A DNA stretch of 64,000 bases from Eutrophocola sp965661105 (GCA_965661105.1 CBFICR010000005.1:18876-82875), one strand, 5' to 3'; counted from the first letter of the stretch, positions 9,132-19,038 are shown. Made by a program: numbers and translations. The notes: generated by a model from the letters alone, not told the origin.

Positions 9132-10376
9132 ATGCTGAAAAAGCTTCTGCCCTTCCTGATTATCCTGGCTTCTGTCGCCATCGCAGTTATGCTGCGTGCG
9201 GGACGTCCCGATGCCGAGCAGAGTGAGCCGCAACAGCTGTCAGTAGTGGTTGATGCCATGACGGTGACTGTTCAGGATGCCTATATCTCGGTTTCATCAC
9301 AGGGTACCGTCGCCCCGCGAACCCAGACAAATCTGGTGTCTGAAGTTGCCGGCCGCGTGGTTGAAGTTTCTCCCTCGTTTGTCGCTGGCGGTTTTTTCAA
9401 CGAAGGCGACGTACTGATTAAGCTGGATGACCAGAATTATCGCGCCGCTGTAAGTCGTGCCCAGGCCTCTGTTGCTTCAGCGCAAAGCCTGCTGGAGCAG
9501 GAAAAAGGACAGGCTGATGTAGCCCAACGTGAATGGGACCGTATGACAGCTGAAGAACAGTCTCGAATTCGGGCAAAAGAGCTGTATCTGCGCAAACCAC
9601 AGCTACAGGAAGCCGTGGCAAGGCTGGAATCTGCCAAAGCAGATCTGGACCAGGCTGAGGCTGATTTAAATAAAACGACTATCGTCGCGCCTTATGACGG
9701 CATGGTGAGCAGTAAAAATACTGATATCGGCCAATATGTAACAACAGGCGCCTCAATCGCAGAAACTTTCGCAGTCGATTATGCAGAAGTCAGGCTGCCT
9801 ATCCCGGAAACCAAAATTTCCTTCCTTGATCTGCCGGCTCATACTGAAAATCTCAAGGCCGCTGACAATATGGAAAATGCCCCTGAAGTTGATCTCGTCA
9901 GCAATATTGGAAGCCAGGAATTTCACTGGAGCGGCAAGCTAACCCGCACGGAAGGCGTCCTTGATACCAGAACACGGGTACTGTTTAGCGTTGTACAGAT
10001 TGAAGATCCCTATAACCTCTATCCTGATGACAGTAGTAATGACAACAATGGCTCTAATAATCGAAACAACGAGCCCTTGCTCATAGGCACCTATGTTAAT
10101 GCCACTATCCGTGGACGACTGCTAGAAGATGTAATCGTACTGCCACGCTATACCCTGCAAGCCAATAATGTTATCTGGACAGCAGATGCTGAAGGCAGAT
10201 TAAGGCCAAAAACAGTTGAAGTGCTTACCATCAATGGTGATGACGTCTATATTTCTTCAGGCCTGCAAAGTGGCGACCGCGTCATTCTGACCCGCCTCGA
10301 GAATCCACTTAATGGCTCTCCAGTTCAGATTAATGAAATAGAAGGCGTTGTCCAAACCGTTCAAACTATTCAGTAA
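9132..10376 (+). CDS. RND efflux periplasmic adaptor (HlyD/MFP family)
   Basis: A 414-residue membrane fusion protein with an N-terminal signal anchor (LLPFLIILASVAIAVML). The two lipoyl half-motifs flank a central coiled coil: AGRVVEVSPSF and KTTIVAPYDGMVSSKNTD around a hairpin of about 90 residues rich in Ala, Gln and Glu. Beta-barrel and membrane-proximal domains follow. An Asn/Ser-rich insertion (DDSSNDNNGSNNRNN) in the C-terminal half is unusual and probably a surface loop. It links the pump encoded 45 bases downstream to an outer-membrane channel, which is not encoded nearby. Confidence 0.93.
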   Translation: MLKKLLPFLIILASVAIAVMLRAGRPDAEQSEPQQLSVVVDAMTVTVQDAYISVSSQGTVAPRTQTNLVSEVAGRVVEVSPSFVAGGFFNEGDVLIKLDDQNYRAAVSRAQASVASAQSLLEQEKGQADVAQREWDRMTAEEQSRIRAKELYLRKPQLQEAVARLESAKADLDQAEADLNKTTIVAPYDGMVSSKNTDIGQYVTTGASIAETFAVDYAEVRLPIPETKISFLDLPAHTENLKAADNMENAPEVDLVSNIGSQEFHWSGKLTRTEGVLDTRTRVLFSVVQIEDPYNLYPDDSSNDNNGSNNRNNEPLLIGTYVNATIRGRLLEDVIVLPRYTLQANNVIWTADAEGRLRPKTVEVLTINGDDVYISSGLQSGDRVILTRLENPLNGSPVQINEIEGVVQTVQTIQ

Positions 10377-10421
10377 TTCAACACTAACAAACTGTACGGC
10401 TAAAAAAAGGCGTTACGAAAA

Positions 10422-13400
10422 ATGTCAGAGTTAAAAGAAGAAAAAGGCTTGATTTCATGGTTTGCCAATAACCATGTCGCAGCTAACCTGTTGATGATAG
10501 TCATCATCATGGCCGGTCTGTTTTCCGTCTACACGATCACCAAGAAAGCCATGCCGGATTTTGACCTGACCACAATTCAGATCACCATGGCCTATCCCGG
10601 TGCAACACCTGCAGATGTCGAAAAAGGTATCACGATACTTTTGGAAGAATCCGTGGAAGACGTGGATGGCATCACAGATATTCGTTCAGTTTCCCGGGAG
10701 GGCAGTGCTTCAGTAACTTTGGAAGTGGATGAATCCTATGACATCAATGAAGTGCTCAATGATGTCAAAACCCGTGTCGACGGTATTATCAACTTTCCCG
10801 TAGATGCTGAACCGCCAGCAGTAAGTCGCACATTGATGCGCAATGATGCCATGCGTATTGAAGTTTATGGTGATATTGATCCAGTGAGTCAGAAGGAACT
10901 GGCCCAATCATTGAGAGACGAACTTCTTGAGCTTGGCAATGTCACATCAGTCAGAATGGCAGGCGACCGCCCCTATGAAATCGGCATTGAGGTATCGGAA
11001 AACACCCTGCTTAAATACGGCATCTCTCTTGACCTGATTGCCCAGCGCATTCGTGCCTCCTCCCTTGATCTGCCGGCAGGTTCCATTGACACCCAGGGTG
11101 GAGAAATACAGGTACGTACCCAGGCGATTGCCTATGATTATCAGGATTTTGACAAAATCGTACTGCTTACTTCAACTGACGGCACCATCCTGACCCTTGG
11201 CGATATCGCCACTATTGTTGATGGCTTCGAAGATACCGAAACCTATGCCCGCTTTGATGGCAAACCTTCCATCAGCCTGACAGTTCTCACCACCAGTAAT
11301 CAAAACATGTTGCAGGTGACAGAAGCAGCACGTAATTTTGTGGCAGAACGCAAACAGACACTACCGGAAGGGATTAGCCTGGATGTCTGGGCAGATTCTT
11401 CTTACTACCTGAAAGACCGACTCAATCTGATGACCAGTAACCTGCTCATGGGTGGCCTGCTTGTTCTGGTCATTCTGAGTATTTTCCTGGAAATAAAACT
11501 CGCCTTCTGGGTTGTTGTTGGCATTCCCATTTCTTTTCTGGGGGCCTTCGCACTGATGCCTGCTGTAGGGCTTGATCTGAACATGCTCAGCCTGTTCGGC
11601 TTTATTATGGTGCTGGGTATTGTGGTGGATGACGCTATCATTATTGGCGAAAGTGCTCACCACAGCATGACCAAATATGGTCACAGTATCAATAGCATTG
11701 TCCACGGCGCAAACAGGGTTGCCTTGCCGGCGACTTTTGGCGTTCTGACAACTATCGTCGCCTTTTTTCCGCTACTGATGATCAGTGGCTTTGCGGCAGC
11801 TTTTACGGAGTCCATAGGCTGGGTGGTCATCCTGTGTCTGGTTTTTTCACTGGTAGAATCGAAACTGATTTTGCCTTCTCATCTGGTGCATTTTGGCAAA
11901 CCAAATCCAACCAGCTGGTTCAATAAAATACCTCACTATTGCAACGGTAAACTTGACCATTTTGTCCGAAGCAAATATGTCCCCTTTGTTGAGAAATGTA
12001 TACGAAATCGTTATGTCACTTTCACCTCCTTTATTGGCATGTTCATTATCACAGCCGGCCTTCTGGCAGGTGGTGTAGTCCGTCTCGTTTTCCTGCCGGA
12101 AATTCCCAGTGACTTTATTCAGGCCAGTGTCACTATGGTCGAAGGTAGTCCGGAAGAGCAGACCCGGGCAATCATGAACAAACTGGAAGATGCCGCTCTG
12201 TCACTGAATGGCAAGTTTGAGTTCAGGGACTCCGAGACCGGAGAAATGTCCACCAATGTTGTTGACCACGTCATTATTGTTGGCAGTGGTGTGTCTTCCG
12301 GCACGGCAGCAATCGAAATGGATAAGGATGTTCCCAGCCAGATAGATTCTGACCTGTTAACCCAGTATCTGGAAAATTATGTGGGTAATATGCCGGGGCT
12401 GAAGTCACTTACCTTCTCGTCCGGTACTGTGTTTGGCGGCAACCCGATCTCCTACCAGCTGGTCAGCAACAATCCCCAGGAGCTGACGGCTGCAGCTACC
12501 GAACTGGAAGCCAAATTACGTACCTATAACGGCCTGATCAATATCAGGAATGAAGCGGTAAACAGCAAAGACGAACTGCGTTTACAGCTATTGCCTCGTG
12601 CCGAGGTAATGGGCTTTACTCTCAATGATCTGTCTACACAGGTGCGCTATGCTTTTTACGGATCCCAGGCCCAGCGCCTGCAACGTGGTGATGATGAAGT
12701 GCGTGTGATGGTGCGCTACCCGGAACAGGAACGTGTTTCAATAGGTGACCTGGAAGACATGTACATTCGGACCAGTGAAGGTGATGCAGTGCCCTTTTCT
12801 TCTATCGCTGACTTCGATATGCAGCAAGGCTATGCGCAGATCAATCGAGTGGATGGTGAGCGCTCAGTAGCCGTTAATGCGGATATTATTGAATCCCTGG
12901 TTGAACCCGGTGTCGTTAACGATGACATCAAGAATAACTTCTTTCCCGAGTTAAAAACCCGCTATCCAAGTGTCGACTATCGCGAGGATGGCGGCACCGC
13001 AGAACAGTCCTCTATTATTCAGGATATGGTGCGCGGCATGTTATTCGCCATATTTGGTATCTATGCCCTGCTTGCGATTCCGCTACGCTCTTATTCCCAG
13101 CCAGTGATCATCATGGGCGTCATCCCGTTTGGTATGGTAGGCGCAATTATTGGCCATCTTGTGGTTGGCATTCCGGTAAACTTTATGTCTTTCCTTGGCA
13201 TCATTGCCCTGTCCGGCGTGGTTGTGAACGACAGTATTATTCTGGTCAACTTTGTGAATAAAGCCGTCGAAAAAGGTGAAGATATCGTGACTGCTGTTGT
13301 GAATGGTGGGTCGCGTCGTTTTCGTGCCATCCTGTTGACCTCCCTGACGACCTTTTTTGGCTTGTTGCCCATCCTGCTGGAAACCAGCATGCAGGCGCAG

Positions 13401-13562
13401 TTCCTGATTCCAATGGCTACCTCAATGGCGTTTGGCATTGTATTCGCTACTGTTATTACCCTGCTGCTGATCCCCTGCCTCTACGTTATTCTTGAGGACA
13501 TGAAGGGCAAGAAAATCAATATACCAGCCAGGCGTGGCTTTGAGGTTGCTGCCACCAACTAG
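10422..13562 (+). CDS. RND multidrug efflux permease (AcrB/HAE-type)
   Basis: A 1046-residue inner-membrane proton-driven pump. It has the usual RND layout: TM1 (about residues 20-40), a large periplasmic porter domain, TM2-6 including the proton-relay pair in GIVVDDAIIIGES, a second periplasmic domain and TM7-12 (AIFGIYALLAIPL, GVVVNDSIILVN). The porter segment begins AYPGATPADVEKGI, as in the family. It forms an efflux system with the preceding adaptor; no outer-membrane TolC partner is present. The substrate cannot be told from sequence. Confidence 0.95.
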   Translation: MSELKEEKGLISWFANNHVAANLLMIVIIMAGLFSVYTITKKAMPDFDLTTIQITMAYPGATPADVEKGITILLEESVEDVDGITDIRSVSREGSASVTLEVDESYDINEVLNDVKTRVDGIINFPVDAEPPAVSRTLMRNDAMRIEVYGDIDPVSQKELAQSLRDELLELGNVTSVRMAGDRPYEIGIEVSENTLLKYGISLDLIAQRIRASSLDLPAGSIDTQGGEIQVRTQAIAYDYQDFDKIVLLTSTDGTILTLGDIATIVDGFEDTETYARFDGKPSISLTVLTTSNQNMLQVTEAARNFVAERKQTLPEGISLDVWADSSYYLKDRLNLMTSNLLMGGLLVLVILSIFLEIKLAFWVVVGIPISFLGAFALMPAVGLDLNMLSLFGFIMVLGIVVDDAIIIGESAHHSMTKYGHSINSIVHGANRVALPATFGVLTTIVAFFPLLMISGFAAAFTESIGWVVILCLVFSLVESKLILPSHLVHFGKPNPTSWFNKIPHYCNGKLDHFVRSKYVPFVEKCIRNRYVTFTSFIGMFIITAGLLAGGVVRLVFLPEIPSDFIQASVTMVEGSPEEQTRAIMNKLEDAALSLNGKFEFRDSETGEMSTNVVDHVIIVGSGVSSGTAAIEMDKDVPSQIDSDLLTQYLENYVGNMPGLKSLTFSSGTVFGGNPISYQLVSNNPQELTAAATELEAKLRTYNGLINIRNEAVNSKDELRLQLLPRAEVMGFTLNDLSTQVRYAFYGSQAQRLQRGDDEVRVMVRYPEQERVSIGDLEDMYIRTSEGDAVPFSSIADFDMQQGYAQINRVDGERSVAVNADIIESLVEPGVVNDDIKNNFFPELKTRYPSVDYREDGGTAEQSSIIQDMVRGMLFAIFGIYALLAIPLRSYSQPVIIMGVIPFGMVGAIIGHLVVGIPVNFMSFLGIIALSGVVVNDSIILVNFVNKAVEKGEDIVTAVVNGGSRRFRAILLTSLTTFFGLLPILLETSMQAQFLIPMATSMAFGIVFATVITLLLIPCLYVILEDMKGKKINIPARRGFEVAATN

Positions 13563-13649
13563 TCAGTGCCTGTTTTCAACTGGACTAAACATGGCATGTT
13601 CTTTATTCTGAAGTGATGATCAACTCACTGCTTTAATAAAGAGCCTGCC

Positions 13650-14090
13650 ATGGAGCAATTTTTTCAGGTCACTGATATCTCCAGTGCCATTCAACTGGCC
13701 GTTGCGCCAGTCTTCCTGCTAGCCGGCATCACCGGCGCCCTCAATGTCATGACCCATCGACTCGGTCGTATTGTTGACCGCGGGCGCTTTCTGAAGGACA
13801 AGAAAGCCATTTGTGATGAAACAGAAAGGATTCTGGTCATGGGTGAATTGAAATCCCTGACACGGCGCGCCACATTAACCAACTGGGCCATATCCCTGAG
13901 CACCTGTTGTGCCTTGTTGATATGTCTGGTGATAGTTGTGCTTTTTATTGGCGCTGTAATGAACTTTGAAGTTGTTATCTTTATTGCCTTTCTTTTTGTG
14001 CTCGCAATGCTCTGTCTGATTCTGGCTCTGATGCTTTTTCTAAAGGAAATCGCCCTAAGTACCTCGGTATTTATGTTCAATACTGAGTAG
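13650..14090 (+). CDS. DUF2721 family membrane protein
   Basis: A 146-residue protein with three hydrophobic segments (about residues 15-30, 78-105 and 108-132) and the family motif ALNVMTHRLGRIVDR near the N-terminus. The family is widespread in bacteria and has no established function. It follows the RND pump by 87 bases and may be cotranscribed. Confidence 0.82.
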   Translation: MEQFFQVTDISSAIQLAVAPVFLLAGITGALNVMTHRLGRIVDRGRFLKDKKAICDETERILVMGELKSLTRRATLTNWAISLSTCCALLICLVIVVLFIGAVMNFEVVIFIAFLFVLAMLCLILALMLFLKEIALSTSVFMFNTE

Positions 14091-14219
14091 TGGCTGTTTC
14101 CGGAATCAATTTAAATCCTGAGCCAAAAGGAAATACACCTTACAGGCTTAAAACGTGCAAGACACATCCTAGCTGACGCTTGTGCTAGAATTCTTTTTTC
14201 ACTTATCTGGAGACCAGTC

Positions 14220-14618
14220 ATGGCCCTGGAAAAACCCTACCAGGATATTCCCGGTACCATCGTTTTCGATGCGGACATGTCTCGCAAGGGATACCATTTG
14301 AATCAGTTTTTTATGTCCCTGATGAAGGCCGAAAACCGCAAGCGTTTCCTCGCTGATGAAAAAGCTTATGTTGATGAATGGCCACTGAGCGATCTTCAGA
14401 AGCAGGGAATACTGGAAAAAGACTACAATCTCTGTATCGAACAGGGGGGCAATATCTACTTCCTTGCCAAGCTTTTTTACACTCACACACAACCTTTTGA
14501 ACGCGCCGTGTCCACCATGACCGGGATGACTCCGGAGGAATATCGGGCAATGATGCTCAGTGGCGGTCGCCCGATCGAAGGTAACCGCAGTATCAAAGAA
14601 AATCAGGGAGACAAGTAA
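14220..14618 (+). CDS. ligA: Protocatechuate 4,5-dioxygenase-type extradiol dioxygenase, alpha subunit
   Basis: A 132-residue all-helical small subunit of the LigAB family (IPGTIVFDADMSRKGYHLN, IEQGGNIYFLAKLF, GMTPEEYRAMML). In the LigAB enzyme it caps the active site formed by the beta subunit. It is encoded two bases upstream of ligB, as usual. A good GGAG site (14206-14209) precedes the ATG. Confidence 0.9.
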   Translation: MALEKPYQDIPGTIVFDADMSRKGYHLNQFFMSLMKAENRKRFLADEKAYVDEWPLSDLQKQGILEKDYNLCIEQGGNIYFLAKLFYTHTQPFERAVSTMTGMTPEEYRAMMLSGGRPIEGNRSIKENQGDK

Positions 14619-14620
14619 GC

Positions 14621-15466
14621 ATGGCTCGAATCAGTTCCGCAGTTTTTTCCTCCCATATTCCAGCCGTAGGCGCCGCTATCGATCTTGGCACCACGGGTAA
14701 CGAATACTGGTCACCGGTATTTGAAGGCTTTGAATATTCCAAAAAATGGCAGGCTGACAATATCCCTGATGTCATCATCCTGGTGTACAACGACCATGCC
14801 AGCGCCTTTGACCTGCGTGTGGTACCTACCTTCGGTATTGGCTGCAGCGAAGAATTTGAAAGTGCTGATGAAGGCTGGGGACCACGTCCTATACCTCCTG
14901 TCCAGGGTCATCCTGATCTGGCCTGGCATATTGCCCAGTCTGTCATCCTTGATTCCTTCGACATGACCATTTGTAATGATTTCAAGGTGGATCATGGCCT
15001 TACAGTGCCGCTGTCACTGATGTTCGGTCAACCTGAAGCCTGGCCCTGCCGGGTCATTCCCTTTATGGTAAACGTGATCCAGTACCCTCCTCCCACCGGT
15101 AGACGCTGCTTCGAACTGGGCAAGGCCCTGCGCAAGGCCGTGGAGCTTTTTGACGAAGACCTCAATGTCCATATCTGGGGCACCGGCGGCATGAGTCATC
15201 AACTTCAGTACAAGCGTGCAGGACTGATCAACAGGGAGTGGGATCTGAATTTCATGAATATGCTGATCAACGACCCTGAAGAGCTCACCAAGATCACTCA
15301 TCCGGAGTATATTCGCGAAGCCGGTTCAGAGGGAATCGAGCTGGTGATGTGGTTAATTGCGCGGTCGGCACTGGGATCCCAGGTGGATGAAAAGCACCGT
15401 TTCTATCATGTGCCGGCTTCAAATACCGCGCTGGGCCATCTGATTCTTGAAAAAGCCGGTAACTGA
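14621..15466 (+). CDS. ligB: Protocatechuate 4,5-dioxygenase-type extradiol dioxygenase, beta (catalytic) subunit
   Basis: A 281-residue class III extradiol dioxygenase subunit. The non-haem iron ligands are visible as His12 (FSSHIPAVGAA), His59 (VYNDHASAFD) and a Glu in the C-terminal third. The catalytic His lies in TGGMSHQLQ. With LigA it would cleave the ring of protocatechuate, gallate or a similar catechol next to the hydroxyls, using O2. None of the usual downstream meta-cleavage genes (ligC, ligI, ligJ, ligK) are near, so the real substrate may be another catechol. It is cotranscribed with ligA and perhaps with the next two genes. Confidence 0.9.
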   Translation: MARISSAVFSSHIPAVGAAIDLGTTGNEYWSPVFEGFEYSKKWQADNIPDVIILVYNDHASAFDLRVVPTFGIGCSEEFESADEGWGPRPIPPVQGHPDLAWHIAQSVILDSFDMTICNDFKVDHGLTVPLSLMFGQPEAWPCRVIPFMVNVIQYPPPTGRRCFELGKALRKAVELFDEDLNVHIWGTGGMSHQLQYKRAGLINREWDLNFMNMLINDPEELTKITHPEYIREAGSEGIELVMWLIARSALGSQVDEKHRFYHVPASNTALGHLILEKAGN

Positions 15467-15555
15467 CAGCTCAGCTTGTTAAGAGCAGGTTGCAAGCGCT
15501 GCGTAGTTGAAAGAGAATCACCTGACTAAAAAAACAATACTCAGGGGATGTGCTC

Positions 15556-16485
15556 ATGCTTCTACGCAAACTGTTTACTCTGTGCCTGTTCACCGGCATT
15601 TCATTTTCTGCTCAGGCACAGGACTGCGATCGCAGTTGCCTGGCAGGCTTTCTTGACCAGTACCTCAATGCCATAGTCGCCAACGATGCCTCCCTGGCAC
15701 CGTTAAGCTATGGCTTTCGCCAGACAGAAAATTCTATTGTGACCCCTAACGACGAAGGACTTTGGTCTACCGTCACAGCCCTGGGTGAACTGGAACGCCG
15801 TTACTATGACCCTGAAGGCAGTTCAGCCGGTTTTTATGGATTGCTTGAAGAAGATGGCGAACGTGCGGTGGTATCACTGCGCATGAAAGTAAAAAACAAT
15901 ATGATTACCGAAGCAGAGTGGCATATCGGCCGGGAGAATGATCCGGGACTGCAAGGCGTACCCGGGACAGTTTACTGGGATGCAGACAACCTGATTGCCA
16001 ATCCTCCCAACCAGGGTGCCGTAGCCTTGGACCGCCGCTACAGCCGTGATGACCTGATTGCCATTGCCAACAGTTATTTCGACGGCATCATCGCCCAGAA
16101 CAGTAAAGTCATTAAAGGCCATCCGGGCTGCTCACGTCGTGAAAACGGCCAGAATACTTTTGGCGGGCCTTTGGCAGAGGGAGCAACCGGTTACAACGGC
16201 ACCTCCGATTGCCGTACTTCCGGTGATTTTGGTCTCGCCCAGGTTGCCGGTCGTCGGGTTCAGGTAGTCGATGTTGAACAACAGATTGCCATGCTGTCCG
16301 TGGTATTCCTGCGTCGTCCTGGCAATGAACGCTGGCGCAATCATTTCACTGAAGTATTCAGCATTGAGGATGGCCTGATTCGTCATGTCCATGCAGCCAT
16401 GTTCTATGCCAGGCCAACCCAACCGGTACCTAATTGGCCACCCTATGATGGCAATTTTCCACTGACTCCAAATGCTACCGAGTAA
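15556..16485 (+). CDS. Secreted SnoaL/NTF2-like protein of unknown function
   Basis: A 309-residue protein with a Sec signal peptide (LFTLCLFTGISFSAQA, cleavage before QDCDR). Two NTF2/SnoaL-like halves are suggested: FLDQYLNAIVANDASLAPLS, and later LIAIANSYFDGIIAQN. It looks like the DUF8021-type family, recognised from memory and not certain. Several Cys residues (CDRSC, GCSRR, SDCRT) could form disulphides in the periplasm. The ATG at 15556 is chosen over a GTG six bases earlier because AGGGG at 15543-15547 is then correctly spaced. It may bind or process an aromatic compound delivered to LigAB, but this is only inferred from position. Confidence 0.6.
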   Translation: MLLRKLFTLCLFTGISFSAQAQDCDRSCLAGFLDQYLNAIVANDASLAPLSYGFRQTENSIVTPNDEGLWSTVTALGELERRYYDPEGSSAGFYGLLEEDGERAVVSLRMKVKNNMITEAEWHIGRENDPGLQGVPGTVYWDADNLIANPPNQGAVALDRRYSRDDLIAIANSYFDGIIAQNSKVIKGHPGCSRRENGQNTFGGPLAEGATGYNGTSDCRTSGDFGLAQVAGRRVQVVDVEQQIAMLSVVFLRRPGNERWRNHFTEVFSIEDGLIRHVHAAMFYARPTQPVPNWPPYDGNFPLTPNATE

Positions 16486-16561
16486 GCTGGTGTAACAGCA
16501 TCATCAAAAATTTTGCGCAACTATAAAAAATTCGGCATTAAAACGATAAGAGGTAAGAAAA

Positions 16562-17575
16562 TTGAATCCAGTACTCCCGCCCGTTGACGATACAAAAATC
16601 TGGGACATCATGCTCAGCGATTTTAAATCCCAGGCCATTACCATTGCCCTGGATCTGGAAGTCTTTGAAGGCTTTGACGAGCCCGCAAGTGCCGAGCAAC
16701 TGGCAGAAAAACTTGGTTATTCCCTGCGCGGCATGAAGGCATTATTGCCGATGCTGAAAGTGCAGGGCTTACTGGACAAACATCAGGGAGCCTACCAACT
16801 CAATACGCTATCACGTACTTATATGCTGAAAGAAAGCCCCTACTACTGGGGACCATTTTTCATCCGCCGTGGTGAAGCAGTTCCAAATTACAAAGTTATT
16901 CTCGACAACATAAGGGATGGAGAAACGAAGGAAGCCAGAGGCCCGGCAGATAGTTGGGAATCTGGTCAGATGGATGCGGCACTGGCAAAAAAAGTCACCG
17001 ATTTTATGCACTGTCATTCCATGCCCTCTGCCGTAGGACTGACTCATACCTGTGACTTTTCCAATGTAGGTAGCCTGCTTGATGTGGGTGGTGGTTCAGG
17101 CTGTTATGCCTCGGCACTGGCCAATCATTATCCAGAGATGAAATGTACGATTATGGAACTGGCTGCGGTTTGTGAAGTAGCCAAAGGCTATATAGAGAAA
17201 GCGGGCGTATCTGACCGGGTAGATACCAAAGCCATTGATATGTTCAGGGAAGATTGGCCCGAAGGCTATGAGGCCCATTTTTTCTCAAATATTTTTCATG
17301 ACTGGAGCCCGGAAACCTGTGAATTACTGGCACAAAAAAGTTTTGCGGCTCTGCCTCCGGGTGGGCGCATCTGCCTGCAGGAAATTCTTCTGGAAGAAAG
17401 CGGTGATGAACCCTACGCCGCTGTCGCCTTCTCCTTTTTCATGACTCAGGGAAACAAGGGACAGCAGTACACTCTGAATCACTTGGAATCCATTCTGGAG
17501 AAAGCCGGCTTTAAAGATGTCAGTGCCCAACGTTCCTATGGTTATTACTCCCTGGTAACAGGAAAGAAACCCTGA
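16562..17575 (+). CDS. SAM-dependent O-methyltransferase, ASMT-like (family 2)
   Basis: A 337-residue methyltransferase. It has an N-terminal winged-helix dimerisation domain (ASAEQLAEKLGYSLRGMKALL), a SAM-binding glycine motif LLDVGGGSGCYA near residue 180, and the NIFHDWSPE segment that carries the catalytic His in plant and bacterial O-methyltransferases of this type. These enzymes methylate phenolic hydroxyls. The start is a TTG preceded by a good AGAGG site (16549-16553); the first internal ATG would remove 16 residues. It follows the dioxygenase group by 76 bases, so it may act on the same aromatic substrate. Confidence 0.82.
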   Translation: MNPVLPPVDDTKIWDIMLSDFKSQAITIALDLEVFEGFDEPASAEQLAEKLGYSLRGMKALLPMLKVQGLLDKHQGAYQLNTLSRTYMLKESPYYWGPFFIRRGEAVPNYKVILDNIRDGETKEARGPADSWESGQMDAALAKKVTDFMHCHSMPSAVGLTHTCDFSNVGSLLDVGGGSGCYASALANHYPEMKCTIMELAAVCEVAKGYIEKAGVSDRVDTKAIDMFREDWPEGYEAHFFSNIFHDWSPETCELLAQKSFAALPPGGRICLQEILLEESGDEPYAAVAFSFFMTQGNKGQQYTLNHLESILEKAGFKDVSAQRSYGYYSLVTGKKP

Positions 17576-17597
17576 AATAACCACTAATGAAATTGCA

Positions 17598-18506
17598 TTA
17601 AAAATCCGTATCGGCAAATAACTGTGTTTTTGCCGTGTTGTATATAGTGGACAGAATTGGCAGCCCGTCGCTGATCTTGCGTTCCAGCGAGAGTGCATAA
17701 AATTGCTCGCGGACTTTATTGGTGCGACCCACGACTTCAACCCCATAATGCTCGCACACTTCTTTTTCTATGATGCTCGGCATGAAAAAAAGCCCTGTCC
17801 CGGTTTCACCAAAGGCTTTAAGCAAGGCACTGTCATCGAACTCGCCGACTATATTGGGCGATACCCCCATGGACATGAACCATTGATCAATGGCCGGGCG
17901 GATAGTACTGTTGTCAGTGGGCAATAGCAGCGGGGCCTGATCAAGACTCTTTGGAAAATTCTTTCGATATAGACTGGCAAGCTTTTGGGCAGCAAAACAG
18001 GTCAACGGGCTTTCACCAAGTTTATGATTGTAGGCCTTGATGCTGTAGGCAGAATTGACTGGCATGTCACTGATCACCATGTCCAGCTGACGAATCGCCA
18101 GGGCCGTGATAAGTTGTTCAAAAGCCCCCTCTCTACAGGTCAGGTGGACTTTTTCACTGCCCTCCAGCACCGGCGACAGTATTTTGTAGGCAATGGTTTT
18201 TGGTACACCATCCATGATGCCAACAATGAATTCTCTCTGTCCCTGGCCAGCTCCCCCCCGTAAAAATTCTCCCAGCTCTTCGCCCAGACTGAACATTTCA
18301 TTGGCATATTTGAAAACTGTCCTGCCCTTGGCCGTCAATAGCAGGCGCCGCCCCTTACGTTCAAACAATTTATCCCCGATGGTGTCCTGCAGTTGTGTCA
18401 ACTGACCACTGATAGTCTGCGGTGTAATATGCAAAGCGTCACTGGCACCGGCAATACTGCCCGTTTTGGCAACCATCCAGAAATAATGCAGGTGCTTGTA
18501 ATTCAT
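17598..18506 (-). CDS. nhaR: LysR-type transcriptional regulator NhaR-like
   Basis: A 302-residue regulator with an N-terminal winged helix-turn-helix (MNYKHLHYFWMVAKTGS, ITPQTISGQLTQLQ) and a C-terminal effector-binding domain. The NhaR-type signatures HLHYFW, KLFERKGRRL, QLDMVISD and GEFDDSALLKAFG are close to Escherichia coli NhaR, which responds to sodium and activates nhaA, osmC and biofilm genes. The ATG at 18506 is preferred; an upstream extension of 31 residues is not LysR-like. It is convergent with the methyltransferase gene, with only 22 bases between, and divergent from the ribosome-associated gene. It need not regulate the aromatic genes. Confidence 0.88.
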   Translation of the reverse strand: MNYKHLHYFWMVAKTGSIAGASDALHITPQTISGQLTQLQDTIGDKLFERKGRRLLLTAKGRTVFKYANEMFSLGEELGEFLRGGAGQGQREFIVGIMDGVPKTIAYKILSPVLEGSEKVHLTCREGAFEQLITALAIRQLDMVISDMPVNSAYSIKAYNHKLGESPLTCFAAQKLASLYRKNFPKSLDQAPLLLPTDNSTIRPAIDQWFMSMGVSPNIVGEFDDSALLKAFGETGTGLFFMPSIIEKEVCEHYGVEVVGRTNKVREQFYALSLERKISDGLPILSTIYNTAKTQLFADTDF

Positions 18507-18623
18507 CTTCGTCCCCGGCCAATAGTACGTTTTTACCGAATTATACTTACAGAAAATACGATTATTGCGAACTATATAATTGTAATACCATGCTTGCAAC
18601 TTGAATGAAACAGGAGTGGAAAC

Positions 18624-18956
18624 ATGGCACTACATATACAGTCAAGAAGCTTTCCCCTTACTCGTGCCCTGGAGCTTTCGATACAGGATAACCTGCTGGA
18701 TATTCTGGACAGGTATCAGCAAATAACCCTCCTCGATGTCAGGCTGGAGGATATCAACAGTAATAGTCATGGCGGTATCGACAAACGCTGCCAGGTTTTA
18801 GTGAGAATGGGCAACAGTCCGGAATTTGTTATTCGATCAACCAAACAGGATATGTATCACGCCATTGCGGACTGCGCCGGAAGAGTAAAACACACACTCT
18901 CGCGCAGGGCTTTGAAAAAGAGAAAGATTTTTCGACAAGTTAAAGAAGTAGCATGA
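18624..18956 (+). CDS. HPF/RaiA family ribosome-associated protein
   Basis: A 110-residue protein of the ribosome-hibernation family (MALHIQSRSFPLTRAL, then a HAIADCAGRVKHTL helix and a very basic C-terminal RRALKKRKIF). Members bind the 30S decoding region and silence or protect ribosomes under stress. It has a strong AGGAG site (18612-18616) and is followed by a textbook terminator, so it is probably a single-gene transcript. Whether it acts as HPF or YfiA cannot be told. Confidence 0.85.
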   Translation: MALHIQSRSFPLTRALELSIQDNLLDILDRYQQITLLDVRLEDINSNSHGGIDKRCQVLVRMGNSPEFVIRSTKQDMYHAIADCAGRVKHTLSRRALKKRKIFRQVKEVA

Positions 18957-18986
18957 CCGTTTAATAGCAGCTCCCTTTATCCCTTT

Positions 18987-19038
18987 AGGGCGCAGATCAA
19001 GCCCGCTAAAGCTCTCCCGATCTGCGCCCTTTTTTTTT
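18987..19038 (+). terminator. Rho-independent terminator of the ribosome-associated gene
   Basis: A perfect 12-bp stem (AGGGCGCAGATC 18987-18998 with GATCTGCGCCCT 19019-19030) is followed by eight T residues. It ends transcription of the gene ending at 18956. The T-run touches the stop codon of the opposing ATPase gene at 19037, so it serves the plus strand. Confidence 0.95.
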
